Positions 1 to 9,590 of a stretch of 64,000 nucleotides of DNA are shown here, piece by piece. Below the pieces are notes generated by a model. The model worked only from the letters and a program-made list of their open reading frames with translations, had not been told where the DNA came from and ran no database searches. Every line of letters starts with the position of its first letter. Position 1 is the stretch's first letter. A program made the translations under genes and the position numbers. Source of the DNA: Flexivirga endophytica (GTDB lineage: Bacteria > Actinomycetota > Actinomycetes > Actinomycetales > Dermatophilaceae); assembly GCF_014640635.1 (NCBI RefSeq), contig NZ_BMHI01000005.1, forward strand, positions 558,001 through 622,000. The letters are read 5' to 3'.

Positions 1-28
1 CAAGCGCGGAATCGGCCAAGATCCGGTG

Positions 29-976
29 ATGGCAGGCAAGGACGCAGCACGCGCGGTCACCCCGTCGTGCCCGGTCGGTGCCGGCCGGCGGGCACTCGCG
101 ACACGATTGGCTGCTGACCACGGTGGGGTCGTGCACCGTCGGGAGCTGGCTCGGTATGGCGTCGGGCGGAACGCCATACGAGACGAGATCGCCGCCGGCA
201 GGTGGATTCGGGCCGGGCGACATACCGTCGCGATCGACGCAGTCCTGAGCCGGGAGGCGTGGCACTGGTGGGCCGTCTGGGAGAGTGGCGCCGGTGCCCG
301 CCTCGACGGTGCGAGTGCGCTGGAGTCGGCCGGCATGACCGGGTTCACTGCTCGGACGATCGAGGTCACGTTGCCGGCACGCAACAGGCATCATCCGCTT
401 GAAGGAGTGCGTCAGCATCGGGTGGACGAGCCGCCACCGATATGGGGTGCCGGCATTCCACGGATCGCCCTGGAACCAGCGACGATTCGCGCCGCACAGT
501 GGGCAGTGAGCGACCGCCAGGCGGCTCTGCTCGTCTGCTTGCCGGTCCAGCAACGGCTGATCCTTCCGGCGCGGTTGCAGCTCACCTGGCGCGGCATACG
601 ACGCTCACCACGGAGACGGTTCCTGAACGATGTGATCGCCGATGTCACCGATGGAGCGCACTCACTCGGAGAGTTGGACTTCACACGGGGAACACGGCGT
701 TACGGGCTTCCGAGGCCGACCCACCAGGCGGTGCGATCGGGGCCTGGTGGGCGCGTCTACCTCGACATTTCGTGGGATGAGGTCGGCCTCGTGGTCGAGA
801 TCGACGGCGGGCAGCACGCGCTGGCACTCAACCCGGTCGAGGACGCGCTACGTCAGAACGAGCGAGTAGCGGAGGGGGAGCGAGTGCTGCGGATACCCGT
901 CATCGGCTTTCGCATCGCGCAGGAGCGATTCATGCAGCAGGTTCGCCGGACGTATGACGCCGTGGCCCGGCCGTGA
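29..976 (+). CDS. AbiEi-like antitoxin-domain / DUF559 endonuclease-fold protein
   Basis: About 315 residues. The N-terminal part (roughly residues 20-75) resembles the winged-helix AbiEi antitoxin domain seen in many actinobacterial proteins (reading VVHRRELARYGVGRNAIRDE). The C-terminal third carries a VSR/DUF559-like nuclease-fold signature: GELDF, then YLDISW, then VVEIDGGQH, with acidic residues spaced as in that family. No AbiEii-type toxin gene follows; the next feature is the RNase P RNA. A GTG at 26 directly precedes the chosen ATG, and either could start the gene. The second family member in this window lies at 53035-54138. Family assignment is from motif recognition; the cellular role (nucleic-acid binding, defence or repair) is unknown. 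Confidence 0.75.
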   Translation: MAGKDAARAVTPSCPVGAGRRALATRLAADHGGVVHRRELARYGVGRNAIRDEIAAGRWIRAGRHTVAIDAVLSREAWHWWAVWESGAGARLDGASALESAGMTGFTARTIEVTLPARNRHHPLEGVRQHRVDEPPPIWGAGIPRIALEPATIRAAQWAVSDRQAALLVCLPVQQRLILPARLQLTWRGIRRSPRRRFLNDVIADVTDGAHSLGELDFTRGTRRYGLPRPTHQAVRSGPGGRVYLDISWDEVGLVVEIDGGQHALALNPVEDALRQNERVAEGERVLRIPVIGFRIAQERFMQQVRRTYDAVARP

Positions 977-1040
977 TCCATTTCGGCCCTGATCTATTTC
1001 GGCCGATGCCGAACGGGAGCTATAGCTCCCACCTGGCATC
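975..1040. repeat. Direct repeat plus long dyad between DUF559 gene and rnpB
   Basis: Two near-identical 14-mers, GATCCATTTCGGCC and GATCTATTTCGGCC, sit at 975-988 and 991-1004. They are followed by a dyad whose core GGGAGCTATAGCTCCC (1015-1030) is a perfect palindrome, flanked by matching outer arms GATGCC (1005-1010) and GGCATC (1035-1040). The structure could terminate the upstream gene or be an operator upstream of rnpB. There is no U-run, so a classical intrinsic terminator is not certain. Confidence 0.55.
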
Positions 1041-1070
1041 GGCGGCAGCGTGGCACGGATAGGATGTGCG

Positions 1071-1450
1071 GCGGATGAGTCGGCCGGGCGGTCGCGGCCC
1101 GAGCGATCGGGGCGAGGAAAGTCCGGACTCCGAAGGGCAAGGTGGTGGCCAACAGCCACCCGGGGTGACCCGCGGGACAGTGCCACAGAAAGCAGACCGC
1201 CGCCGGTTCGCCGGCGGTAAGGGTGAAACGGTGGTGTAAGAGACCACCAGCACGCCAGGTGACTGGCGTGGCTCGGTAAACCCCACCTGGAGCAAGATCA
1301 GACAGCGTGTGTCCGAGGGCGGCCCGCCCGAGCACGCGGGTAGATCGCTGGAGGCCACCGGCAACGGTGGTCCTAGATGGATGATCGCCACGTGTCCGCC
1401 GCTTGCGGCGGGCGCCATACAAAATCCGGCTTACAGGCCGGCTCATCCGC
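1071..1450 (+). ncRNA. rnpB: RNase P RNA (bacterial class A)
   Basis: Catalytic RNA of RNase P, which matures tRNA 5' ends. The universally conserved GAGGAAAGTCCGGACTCC block is at 1114-1131, ACAGTGCCACAGAAA at 1177-1191, and the 3' conserved AAAATCCGGCTTACAG block precedes the end. Helix P1 closes the molecule: GCGGATGAG at 1071-1079 pairs with CTCATCCGC at 1442-1450. A TAGGAT hexamer at 1060-1065 is a plausible -10 element placing the transcript start close to 1071. Length about 380 nt is normal for actinobacteria. A copy of the window-wide GNCATAC motif lies inside it at about 1413. Confidence 0.95.
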
Positions 1451-1484
1451 TGCACACTTCGTGCGACCGTGCGAAAGGATCCGC

Positions 1485-2393
1485 ATGTCCTCCCAAGGTC
1501 TTCCCGCAGCGCCCGCTGATCCCGTCGTGCTCGACGGTGGCCTGTCGACCGCGCTGGAGTTGCGCGGCGCCGACCTGACCGGCGGGCTGTGGACGGCGCG
1601 ACTGCTCGCCGAGCAGCCGGAGCTCATCCGGCAGGCGCACCGCGACTACTTCCGGGCCGGAGCCCAGGTGGCGACCGCCGCGACCTACCAGGCGAGCGTC
1701 GCCGGGTTCGTCGCGGCAGGCATCGAACGCGAGCGGGCGGAGCGGCTGATCGCGCAAGGCGTCCGGCTGGCCGCCGAAGTGCGCGACGAATTCGCCGACA
1801 GCCGGCCCGGATTGCTGGTGGCCGCGTCCATCGGGCCGTATGGCGCGGTGCTGGCGGACGGTTCGGAGTACCGCGGCCGCTACGGCGTGTCGGCCGCCGA
1901 GCTGCGCGACTTCCACGGTCCACGACTGGAGCTGCTGGCCGCGGCGGGACCCGATCTGTTCGCGGTCGAGACCATCCCGGACGTGGACGAGGCTGTCGTG
2001 CTGGTGGACCTCCTCGGCGAGCTCGGTATGCCGGCCTGGTTCAGCTACTCGGTGCGAGGTGACAGCACGTGCGCCGGGCAACCGCTCACCGACGCGTATG
2101 CCGTGCTCGCCGACTGCACACCGCTGGTCGCGGCGGGTGCGAACTGCTGCGCTGCACGGGACGTGTTGCCGGCGTTGCGCACAGCGGTCGCGGCGACGGG
2201 CCTGCCGGCGGTCGCCTACCCCAACCGGGGCGGCGACTGGGACAGCGCCACCAAGACCTGGTCGGCCGGTGAGCAGCTCGACCCCGCTCTGGTCGACGAG
2301 TGGGTGGCCGCCGGTGCGACATACATCGGCGGTTGCTGTGGCGTCGGACCCGCGCAGATCGCAGCGGTCGCCCAGCGCGTGTCCGGTCCCTGA
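1485..2393 (+). CDS. mmuM: Homocysteine S-methyltransferase
   Basis: 302 residues. Transfers a methyl group from S-methylmethionine (or S-adenosylmethionine) to homocysteine, giving methionine; cytosolic, zinc-dependent. It opens with the family signature VVLDGGLSTALE. The zinc-binding cysteines are visible in GANCC (about residues 218-222) and GGCCG (283-287). The ATG at 1485 is chosen because GAAAGGA lies about seven bases upstream and because in-frame upstream codons fall inside rnpB. It stands alone, with no methionine permease beside it, so the methyl donor is inferred from the family. Confidence 0.9.
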   Translation: MSSQGLPAAPADPVVLDGGLSTALELRGADLTGGLWTARLLAEQPELIRQAHRDYFRAGAQVATAATYQASVAGFVAAGIERERAERLIAQGVRLAAEVRDEFADSRPGLLVAASIGPYGAVLADGSEYRGRYGVSAAELRDFHGPRLELLAAAGPDLFAVETIPDVDEAVVLVDLLGELGMPAWFSYSVRGDSTCAGQPLTDAYAVLADCTPLVAAGANCCAARDVLPALRTAVAATGLPAVAYPNRGGDWDSATKTWSAGEQLDPALVDEWVAAGATYIGGCCGVGPAQIAAVAQRVSGP

Positions 2394-2447
2394 CAGCACG
2401 CGGAAATCTCCGAGGTGGGACCCAGGAGGCCTCCGTAGTCTCCGGTC

Positions 2448-2642
2448 ATGGGGCTCTTCCGCAATCACGCGCAAGCGCCGGACGTCTGTGACCGGTGCGG
2501 GCACATCGCGGGCATGCATGTGAACACGGCGCTCGGCTGTCGGCTGTGCCGGTGCCCGCGCAGTCCGGGTCAGGTCACGCGCCATATCGACCCCGACGGC
2601 CCGCCGGACACGCGACAGCGACGCCGCGGGCACCGTCACTGA
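2448..2642 (+). CDS. Small Cys-rich hypothetical protein
   Basis: 64 residues, with two cysteine pairs (DVCDRCGH near residue 13-20 and CRLCRCP near 31-37) spaced like a small zinc ribbon, and a basic, His/Arg-rich tail. The best purine stretch (AGGAGG, 2424-2429) is 18 bases from the ATG, too far to be a normal ribosome site, so leaderless translation or a different start is possible. Metal binding is inferred from the Cys spacing only. I do not recognise a named family. Confidence 0.5.
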   Translation: MGLFRNHAQAPDVCDRCGHIAGMHVNTALGCRLCRCPRSPGQVTRHIDPDGPPDTRQRRRGHRH

Positions 2643-2786
2643 CGTGTCGCCTTTATTGCGTGCCGACCAGGGCTCGTGCATTTACCCGGCTCGATGCTGC
2701 GGTCCGCGCCCGGCGCGAGTATGCCTGGGAGCGCTCGCGTTCGTCAGCGGACTCGCGGGCGTCCGTCACCACCAGGGGAGTCCACC

Positions 2787-3425
2787 ATGCTCAGGTCCAA
2801 TGCCGCGGTCGTCGCGCTCGCCGCCGCCACACTCACGCTCGCAGGCTGTTCGTCGTCGGGAGACGCAGCGGGGGCGAAGTCCACCGTCACTACGACGAAG
2901 ACGACGACCTCCACCGCCACCTCGACAGCGACGGACACCGTCACCGCCACGAGGACGGTCACCGCCCGCGTGCCGGGCAAGGCCACCACGGTCACCAAGG
3001 TGGTCACCCACAAGGTCACCCAGGCGGCGGCCGCACCGAAGGCGGCCGCCCCGCCGAAGGCTGCGGCGCCGAAGGCGACCAGCACGAAGGCCGCGCAGCC
3101 CGCGACATCGGGACTGACCAACCAGCAACAGAACGCCGTCTCGTCGGCGCAGAACTACTTGAGCGTCATGGGGTTCTCCCGGCAGGGTCTCATCGATCAA
3201 CTCTCCTCGTCGTATGCCGACAAGTACTCCGTCCACGACGCGACGGTCGCCGTCGACAGCCTGCACGAGGACTGGAACGCGCAAGCGGTGAAGTCGGCCA
3301 AGGAATATCTGCAGTCGGGGGGCTTCTCCTGTAGCGGACTGATCGACCAACTGAGCTCTGCCTACGGCTCCAAGTACACCCGCGCGCAAGCCACGTATGG
3401 CGCCCAGCACGCGGGCGCCTGCTGA
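2787..3425 (+). CDS. Surface lipoprotein with two Ltp-type domains
   Basis: 212 residues. Signal peptide with lipobox LTLAGC (Cys about residue 21), so probably lipidated and anchored on the outside of the membrane. Residues about 30-105 form a Thr-rich then Ala/Pro/Lys-rich low-complexity stalk. The C-terminal half holds two copies of the Ltp / host cell surface-exposed lipoprotein repeat: AQNYLSVMGFSRQGLIDQL and AKEYLQSGGFSCSGLIDQL. The ATG at 2787 follows AGGGGAG at a good distance; upstream in-frame codons give no secretion signal. In phage TP-J34 a lipoprotein of this family blocks superinfecting DNA; bacterial homologues are common and mostly uncharacterised. Confidence 0.8.
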   Translation: MLRSNAAVVALAAATLTLAGCSSSGDAAGAKSTVTTTKTTTSTATSTATDTVTATRTVTARVPGKATTVTKVVTHKVTQAAAAPKAAAPPKAAAPKATSTKAAQPATSGLTNQQQNAVSSAQNYLSVMGFSRQGLIDQLSSSYADKYSVHDATVAVDSLHEDWNAQAVKSAKEYLQSGGFSCSGLIDQLSSAYGSKYTRAQATYGAQHAGAC

Positions 3426-3451
3426 CACCGTGACTCGGTCATGATGGAGGT

Positions 3452-4240
3452 ATGACGACCCGTGCCGCCGACCTACGGCAACCGGCCGCGACGGCACTAC
3501 CGAACGCACACGCCCACGCCGACTCGCGGCACCGTCGACCGTTGTGGGACGCGCTCGCGGCGGGGTTCACCAGCATCGAGGTCGACGTCTGGGCGGTGCG
3601 CGGCAAGGTCCTGGTCGGACACACGATCCCGCGGCCGTGGCGGACCCTGCAACGGCTCTACCTCGATCCCATCACGACGCTGGTCCACGAAAAGGGTTGT
3701 GTCTACGAGGATTTCGATCAACCCATCGTCTTGATGCTGGACGTCAAGAGCGACGCTCAGCGATCACGACCGGTGATCGAGGAAGCGCTCGCGCCATACG
3801 AAGGGGTCGTCAGTCACTGGCGGGACGCAGAGTTCGTGCCCGGTCCGGTGACGGTCGTCGTCAGCGGCAACCTCTCGAGCATCCCGTATGACGCCCCGCG
3901 ACGTTGGACGGGTGCGGACGGACGGGTGCGGGCCACGGGTGGCGACATACCGGCCGAGGTGATGCCACTGCGCAGTGACTGCTGGCCGGAGCTCTTCTCC
4001 TGGCGGGGGAGAGGACCGATGCCGACCGGTGAAGGCGACCTGCTCGAGAACTTCGTCGCGGATGCGCATTCCCGCGGTCAGCGCGTCAGGTTCTGGGACA
4101 CGCCGGACCGCCGCGGCCGGGCACGCGACACCGTCTGGTCGACCCTGCTGGACGCCGGTGTGGACCTGATCGACACCGACGACCTGCGCGGTCTGCGGGC
4201 GTTCCTGCTGGGCCGCGCGCGGCAATCAGCCGCCGAATGA
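3452..4240 (+). CDS. PI-PLC/glycerophosphodiesterase-like protein (AIM6-type)
   Basis: 262 residues with the TIM-barrel phosphodiesterase signature: NAHAHAD near residue 18, IEVDVW near 42, GHTI near 56, LMLDVKSD near 93, and a late FWDTPD segment near 205. These match the glycerophosphodiester phosphodiesterase/PI-PLC-like superfamily. There is no clear signal peptide. A GGAGG lies immediately before the ATG, too close to work normally, so the mRNA may be leaderless. Substrate unknown. It converges on guaB1 with a 73-bp gap. Confidence 0.7.
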   Translation: MTTRAADLRQPAATALPNAHAHADSRHRRPLWDALAAGFTSIEVDVWAVRGKVLVGHTIPRPWRTLQRLYLDPITTLVHEKGCVYEDFDQPIVLMLDVKSDAQRSRPVIEEALAPYEGVVSHWRDAEFVPGPVTVVVSGNLSSIPYDAPRRWTGADGRVRATGGDIPAEVMPLRSDCWPELFSWRGRGPMPTGEGDLLENFVADAHSRGQRVRFWDTPDRRGRARDTVWSTLLDAGVDLIDTDDLRGLRAFLLGRARQSAAE

Positions 4241-4313
4241 CGGCTCTCTCGCCGAGCGACGGCGCGATCGCACCGTCAGTCGGCGAAGAAGCCGTCGTTC
4301 GGCAGGGACAGGC

Positions 4314-5804
<1,491 letters not shown>

Positions 5805-5819
5805 TCATACCGTGGCTAC

Positions 5820-6473
5820 ATGGAGCTCACTCTTCTCGGACATTCCTGCGTGCTGATCGAGGCCGCCGGCAGCCGCGTCATGATCGACCCGGGCAACTTC
5901 TCGGCCTTCAGCGACATCACCGACCTCGACGCGATCCTGGTGACCCACCAGCACGCCGACCACCTGGACCCGGAGCAACTGCCGGCCCTGCTGCAACGTA
6001 ACCCCGGTGCCAGCCTGCACACCGACCCCGACACCGCCGAAATCCTTGCGCGCGAAGAGATTCCGGTCACCCGCACACAGCCGGGCGAGGTCTTCACCAT
6101 CGGTGGCCTGACGATCACGCCGGCCGGATCGCAGCACGCCGTCATCACCGAATACATCCCGCGGATCAGCAACGTCGGGCTCTACCTGACCGCACCCGGC
6201 GAGCCCGCCTTCTTCCATCCTGGCGACGCTCTGGACGCCGAGGTCCCCGGAGACGTCGACCTGCTCGGCGTGCCGGTCAACGCCCCGTGGTGCGCGGTCA
6301 AGGAGACGGTCGAGTTCGTCCGGCGTATCGCACCCGTGGCGGTGCTGCCGATCCATGACGCGCTGTTGACCGAGCCCGGCCGTGACATCTACCTGCGGCA
6401 CATCGGCGGCTACGGCAAGGAGGATGGCGTGCCCGTGCACGATCTGCACGGCGCCGGAACGCTGACGCTCTGA
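5820..6473 (+). CDS. MBL-fold metallo-hydrolase (UlaG-like)
   Basis: 217 residues. Metallo-beta-lactamase fold with the zinc-binding motif HQHADH at about residues 43-48, later FFHPGD and LPIHDALL segments supplying further ligands. The N-terminus MELTLLGHSCVLIE is typical of the UlaG-like hydrolase branch, which supports the ATG at 5820 over an in-frame codon at 5787. No Shine-Dalgarno is apparent, so it may be leaderless. The substrate cannot be told from sequence. Confidence 0.85.
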   Translation: MELTLLGHSCVLIEAAGSRVMIDPGNFSAFSDITDLDAILVTHQHADHLDPEQLPALLQRNPGASLHTDPDTAEILAREEIPVTRTQPGEVFTIGGLTITPAGSQHAVITEYIPRISNVGLYLTAPGEPAFFHPGDALDAEVPGDVDLLGVPVNAPWCAVKETVEFVRRIAPVAVLPIHDALLTEPGRDIYLRHIGGYGKEDGVPVHDLHGAGTLTL

Positions 6474-6498
6474 CCGAAGCGCGGACCGATTCTTCGAA

Positions 6499-6517
6499 AT
6501 AGGTAAGGCTCACCTAC
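6499..6517. promoter_or_regulatory. DtxR/IdeR-type iron box
   Basis: ATAGGTAAGGCTCACCTAC matches 15 of the central 17 positions of the actinobacterial iron-box consensus TTAGGTTAGGCTAACCTAA. It ends ten bases before the GTG of the small Cys-rich gene at 6528, so it overlaps the promoter. Expected role: repression by an iron-loaded DtxR/IdeR regulator. Confidence 0.8.
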
Positions 6518-6527
6518 TATCGATCTC

Positions 6528-6704
6528 GTGCCCGTCGTGACTGCGAAGAAGAAGTGCTGCAAGGACTCACTGCGCTGCAAGAAATGCCCGGTGACCCTCG
6601 AGCGACTCCGCAAAGCCGGGCACGCGCAGCGGATGTCCAAGCGCGGGTATGACGTGGACGCCGACGTTCCGGGCAAGATCCGCAAAGCCGCCCGCCGTCG
6701 TTGA
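6528..6704 (+). CDS. Small iron-box-controlled Cys-rich protein
   Basis: 58 residues starting at GTG, lying entirely between the MBL hydrolase and the FemX-like gene. The N-terminal third contains KKKCCKDSLRCKKCP, four cysteines in a Lys-rich setting that could bind metal. The rest is basic with a conserved-looking LERLRKAGHAQRMSKRG stretch and a KIRKAARRR end. Similar tiny proteins occur across actinobacteria without assigned function. The strong DtxR/IdeR box just upstream predicts synthesis under iron limitation. A role in iron-sulfur or iron handling is inference. Confidence 0.75.
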   Translation: MPVVTAKKKCCKDSLRCKKCPVTLERLRKAGHAQRMSKRGYDVDADVPGKIRKAARRR

Positions 6705-6723
6705 GCCGCCCGCCGGTAGCTTG

Positions 6724-7866
6724 GTGCCCGTGAACCTGCGAGTGACCACCTGCCATGACCGTGACACCTGGGACCGCGCCGTTCTGTCCGGCGGGGGACA
6801 CCCGCTGCAACTGTGGGGCTGGGGAGAGGTCAAGTCGCGCTACGCGTGGACCGCTGACCGGCTCCTGGTGCAGGACGCGCACGGCGAGCAGGTGGGCGCC
6901 GCACAGGTGCTCTACCGCAGGTTGCCACCGCCCTTTCGGTCCCTGGCCTACGTGCCGCGCGGACCGGTCGCCGAGGAAGCCGCCCGGGCGGACGTCCTGG
7001 CGGCGATCGCGGACCACGTCAAGCAGACCCGCAAGCCGGTCGCGCTGAGCATCGAGCCGGACTGGGCCGACCCGCAGTCGCCACTGCCCAAGGGCGTCAC
7101 CGACGAGGAGATCGCCGCGATCGAGCAGTCGGCACCGTCGGGATGGCTCGCCGCGGTCGCGCGGGTGGGCTTCCGCCGTAGCGCCAACACCGGCCTCATC
7201 CCGCGCACCCTCGTCGTCGACGTGACGCCCGACGAGGACGACATTCTCAAGGCATTCAACTCCAGCACTCGGCAGAACGTCCGCAAGTCGTTCCGTGCCG
7301 ACGGCGTGCGGTTCGGCGAGGTGACCAGCGAGGCCGACCTCGAGCAGGTGCTCGCGATCAACAAGGAGACCGGCAGGCGCGCCGGCTTTGCGGTCCACGA
7401 CGACAGTTACCACCACGCCATCCGCGACCTGATGGGCGAGCGCTCACAATTGATCGCCTCATGGGAGGGCGACGAGGTCGCCGCGTTCGTCTGGCTCGTC
7501 GTCTCCGACACCACCGCGTTCGAACTGTATGGCGGAGTCTCTCCACGTGGAATGAAGCTGCGTCTCAACTACGGCCTGAAGTTCCATGCGATGAAACACG
7601 TGAAGGCACAAGGTGTTTCACGCTACGACTTCAACGGTTTGCTCAACGACGGCATCTCCGATTTCAAGCGGCAGTTCAGCAAGCACGAGGACCTGCTGAT
7701 CGGCACGTGGGACAAGCAGCTGTCGCCGCTCTATCCGGCGTTCGCGACCGCGCTGCCGAAGGTGCGCCACGCGCTCAAGCGCGGGTTACCCGCTGCGAAG
7801 GCGACGCTGCGCGACCCGAAGAACGCGCTCGCCGGCCTCCGAGCGGGCCAGTCGAGCGACAGCTGA
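6724..7866 (+). CDS. FemAB-family aminoacyl/peptidoglycan-bridge ligase
   Basis: About 380 residues with two GNAT-like halves, typical of FemX/FemA/FemB: HPLQLWGWGEVKSRYAW near the N-terminus and the C-terminal SRYDFNGLLNDGISDFKRQFSKHED signature, where the family reading is usually YDF.G...G...FK..F. Enzymes of this family transfer amino acids from aminoacyl-tRNA to the lipid II stem peptide. GTG codons at 6724 and 6730 are both possible starts; neither has a strong ribosome site. The amino acid added cannot be predicted here. Confidence 0.85.
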   Translation: MPVNLRVTTCHDRDTWDRAVLSGGGHPLQLWGWGEVKSRYAWTADRLLVQDAHGEQVGAAQVLYRRLPPPFRSLAYVPRGPVAEEAARADVLAAIADHVKQTRKPVALSIEPDWADPQSPLPKGVTDEEIAAIEQSAPSGWLAAVARVGFRRSANTGLIPRTLVVDVTPDEDDILKAFNSSTRQNVRKSFRADGVRFGEVTSEADLEQVLAINKETGRRAGFAVHDDSYHHAIRDLMGERSQLIASWEGDEVAAFVWLVVSDTTAFELYGGVSPRGMKLRLNYGLKFHAMKHVKAQGVSRYDFNGLLNDGISDFKRQFSKHEDLLIGTWDKQLSPLYPAFATALPKVRHALKRGLPAAKATLRDPKNALAGLRAGQSSDS

Positions 7867-7881
7867 TCAACCGTCGGCCGG

Positions 7882-8646
7882 CTACTTGGTCCGGGCGGCG
7901 CGGTCGGCCAGCCACGCCACACCGACGATGCCGGCGGCGTTACGCAGTTGTGCGGCGACGATCGGTGCCCGCAGGTGCAGCAACGGCAGGAACTTGTCGG
8001 CCTTCTTGGAGATGCCGCCGCCGACCACGATGAGATCCGGCCACAGCAGATCCTCGATGTGGCTGTAGTAGCGCTGCAGCCGCTCGGCCCACTTCTCCCA
8101 GGACAGGTCCTCCAGGACGTGTGCGCTCTCGGCGGCCTTGGTCTCGGCGTCGTGTCCGTCGATCTCCAGGTGACCGAGCTCGGAGTTGGGCAGCAGCTCG
8201 CCGTCGATGAGCAGTGCGGAGCCGATGCCGGTGCCGAGCGTCGACACCAGGACCGTGCCGTCGGTGTTGCGTGCCGCGCCGAAGTGCAACTCGCCGACGC
8301 CGGCAGCGTCGGCATCGTTGACGACCGTCACCGGACGGCCGAGTCGCTTGCTCAGCAGCTCTTCGACATTGGTGCCGATCCATGAACTGTCAATGTTCGC
8401 AGCGGTTCTCACGACGCCATGGGTCACGACGCAGGGCAGCGTGATGCCGATGGGTTGGCCGTCGGTCTCGTCGGCGAACTTGTCCGCGATCTGCTCGATG
8501 ACATCGGCGACGGCGTCGGGAGTCGACTCCTTGGGGGTGTCGATGCGCTCCCGGTCCTTGGCGAAGGCCCCCTTGTCGAGATCGACGGGCGCGCCCTTGA
8601 TGCCGGTGCCCCCGACGTCGATGCCAAGTGGGTAGCTCTTGCTCAT
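7882..8646 (-). CDS. ppgK: Polyphosphate glucokinase
   Basis: 254 residues, ROK family. Phosphorylates glucose to glucose-6-phosphate using polyphosphate (and often ATP), the typical actinobacterial glucose kinase. Visible motifs: the phosphate-binding GIDVGGTGIKGA at residues 8-19, VVNDADAAGVGE near 108, STLGTGIGSALL near 135 and IVVGGGISKKADKFLP near 210. GAAGGAG lies about ten bases before the ATG. It follows map on the same strand with a 42-bp gap, so co-transcription is likely. It would handle glucose released by the GH3 enzymes of this window. Confidence 0.93.
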   Translation of the reverse strand: MSKSYPLGIDVGGTGIKGAPVDLDKGAFAKDRERIDTPKESTPDAVADVIEQIADKFADETDGQPIGITLPCVVTHGVVRTAANIDSSWIGTNVEELLSKRLGRPVTVVNDADAAGVGELHFGAARNTDGTVLVSTLGTGIGSALLIDGELLPNSELGHLEIDGHDAETKAAESAHVLEDLSWEKWAERLQRYYSHIEDLLWPDLIVVGGGISKKADKFLPLLHLRAPIVAAQLRNAAGIVGVAWLADRAARTK

Positions 8647-8688
8647 GATCGTGCAGACTCCTTCGCGAATGCTGTGATTACCAAGACC

Positions 8689-9552
8689 TTAAGGCAGCGT
8701 CAGGATCTCGGGACCGCTGTCCGTGATCAGGATCGTGTGCTCGAACTGCGCGGATCGCCGCAGGTCCTTCGTCGCGACCGTCCACTCGTCGTCCCACATC
8801 GTCCACTCCGCGGTGCCCAGGTTGAGCATCGGTTCGACGGTGAACGTCATACCCGGCTCGATCACGTCGTTGTATGCCGGTGCCGCGTCGTAGTGCGGGA
8901 TGACCAGCCCGGAGTGGAAGACGGGCCCGACTCCGTGGCCGGTGTAGTCACGCACCACGCCGTACCCGAATCGCTTGGCGTACTTCTCGATCACCCGGCC
9001 GATCACATTGACCGCACGTCCGGGCATCGCGGCCTTGATCCCGCGCAGCATCGCCTGCTCGGTGCGTTCCACCAGTAGGCGCGACTCCTCGTCAACGTCG
9101 CCGACCAGGAACGTCGCGCAGTTGTCGCCGTGGGCACCGTCCTTGTATGCCGTGATGTCGACCTTGACGATGTCGCCGTCCTGCAGCGGCCGGTCGTCGG
9201 GTATGCCGTGACAGACGATCTCGTTGACGCTCGTGCACAACGACTTGGGGAAGCCGCGGTAGCCGAGGGTGGACGGGTAGGCACCGTGATCGAGCATGAA
9301 TTCGTGCCCCACCCGGTCGATCTCGTCGGTCGTGACACCTGGTCGGACGGCGGCGCCCGTCGCCTGCAGCGCCTGCGCGGCGATGCGGGCTGCGGCCCGG
9401 ATGCGCTCGATGAGCTCCTGGTCGTGCACCTCGGATCCGGTGAACGGTGCCGGGGCCGGTTTCCCGACATACTCCGGGCGCGCGATGGTCGCCGGGACCG
9501 GCCTGCTCGGACCCACCTTGCCGGGTTGCACCTGGGCGCTGCTGATCGACAT
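8689..9552 (-). CDS. map: Methionine aminopeptidase type I
   Basis: 287 residues. Removes the initiator Met from nascent proteins; binuclear metal enzyme. Ligands are visible in [35 protein letters not shown] and the late TVEPML segment. The roughly 40-residue N-terminal extension with PxxP-like pieces ([19 protein letters not shown]) marks the actinobacterial MetAP-1c subtype. It lies upstream of ppgK on the same strand. Confidence 0.94.
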   Translation of the reverse strand: MSISSAQVQPGKVGPSRPVPATIARPEYVGKPAPAPFTGSEVHDQELIERIRAAARIAAQALQATGAAVRPGVTTDEIDRVGHEFMLDHGAYPSTLGYRGFPKSLCTSVNEIVCHGIPDDRPLQDGDIVKVDITAYKDGAHGDNCATFLVGDVDEESRLLVERTEQAMLRGIKAAMPGRAVNVIGRVIEKYAKRFGYGVVRDYTGHGVGPVFHSGLVIPHYDAAPAYNDVIEPGMTFTVEPMLNLGTAEWTMWDDEWTVATKDLRRSAQFEHTILITDSGPEILTLP

Positions 9553-9590
9553 GCGTGCAGTCTAAGGACGAGACCGATCGCGAGGAGCCG

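Noticed and set aside
1377-1484. Upstream in-frame ATG for homocysteine methyltransferase
   Set aside because: It lies within rnpB and adds non-conserved residues; the ATG at 1485 has a good ribosome site.
4241-4313. Terminator in the gap between the phosphodiesterase-like gene and guaB1
   Set aside because: Only weak, short GC dyads; no convincing stem or U-run.
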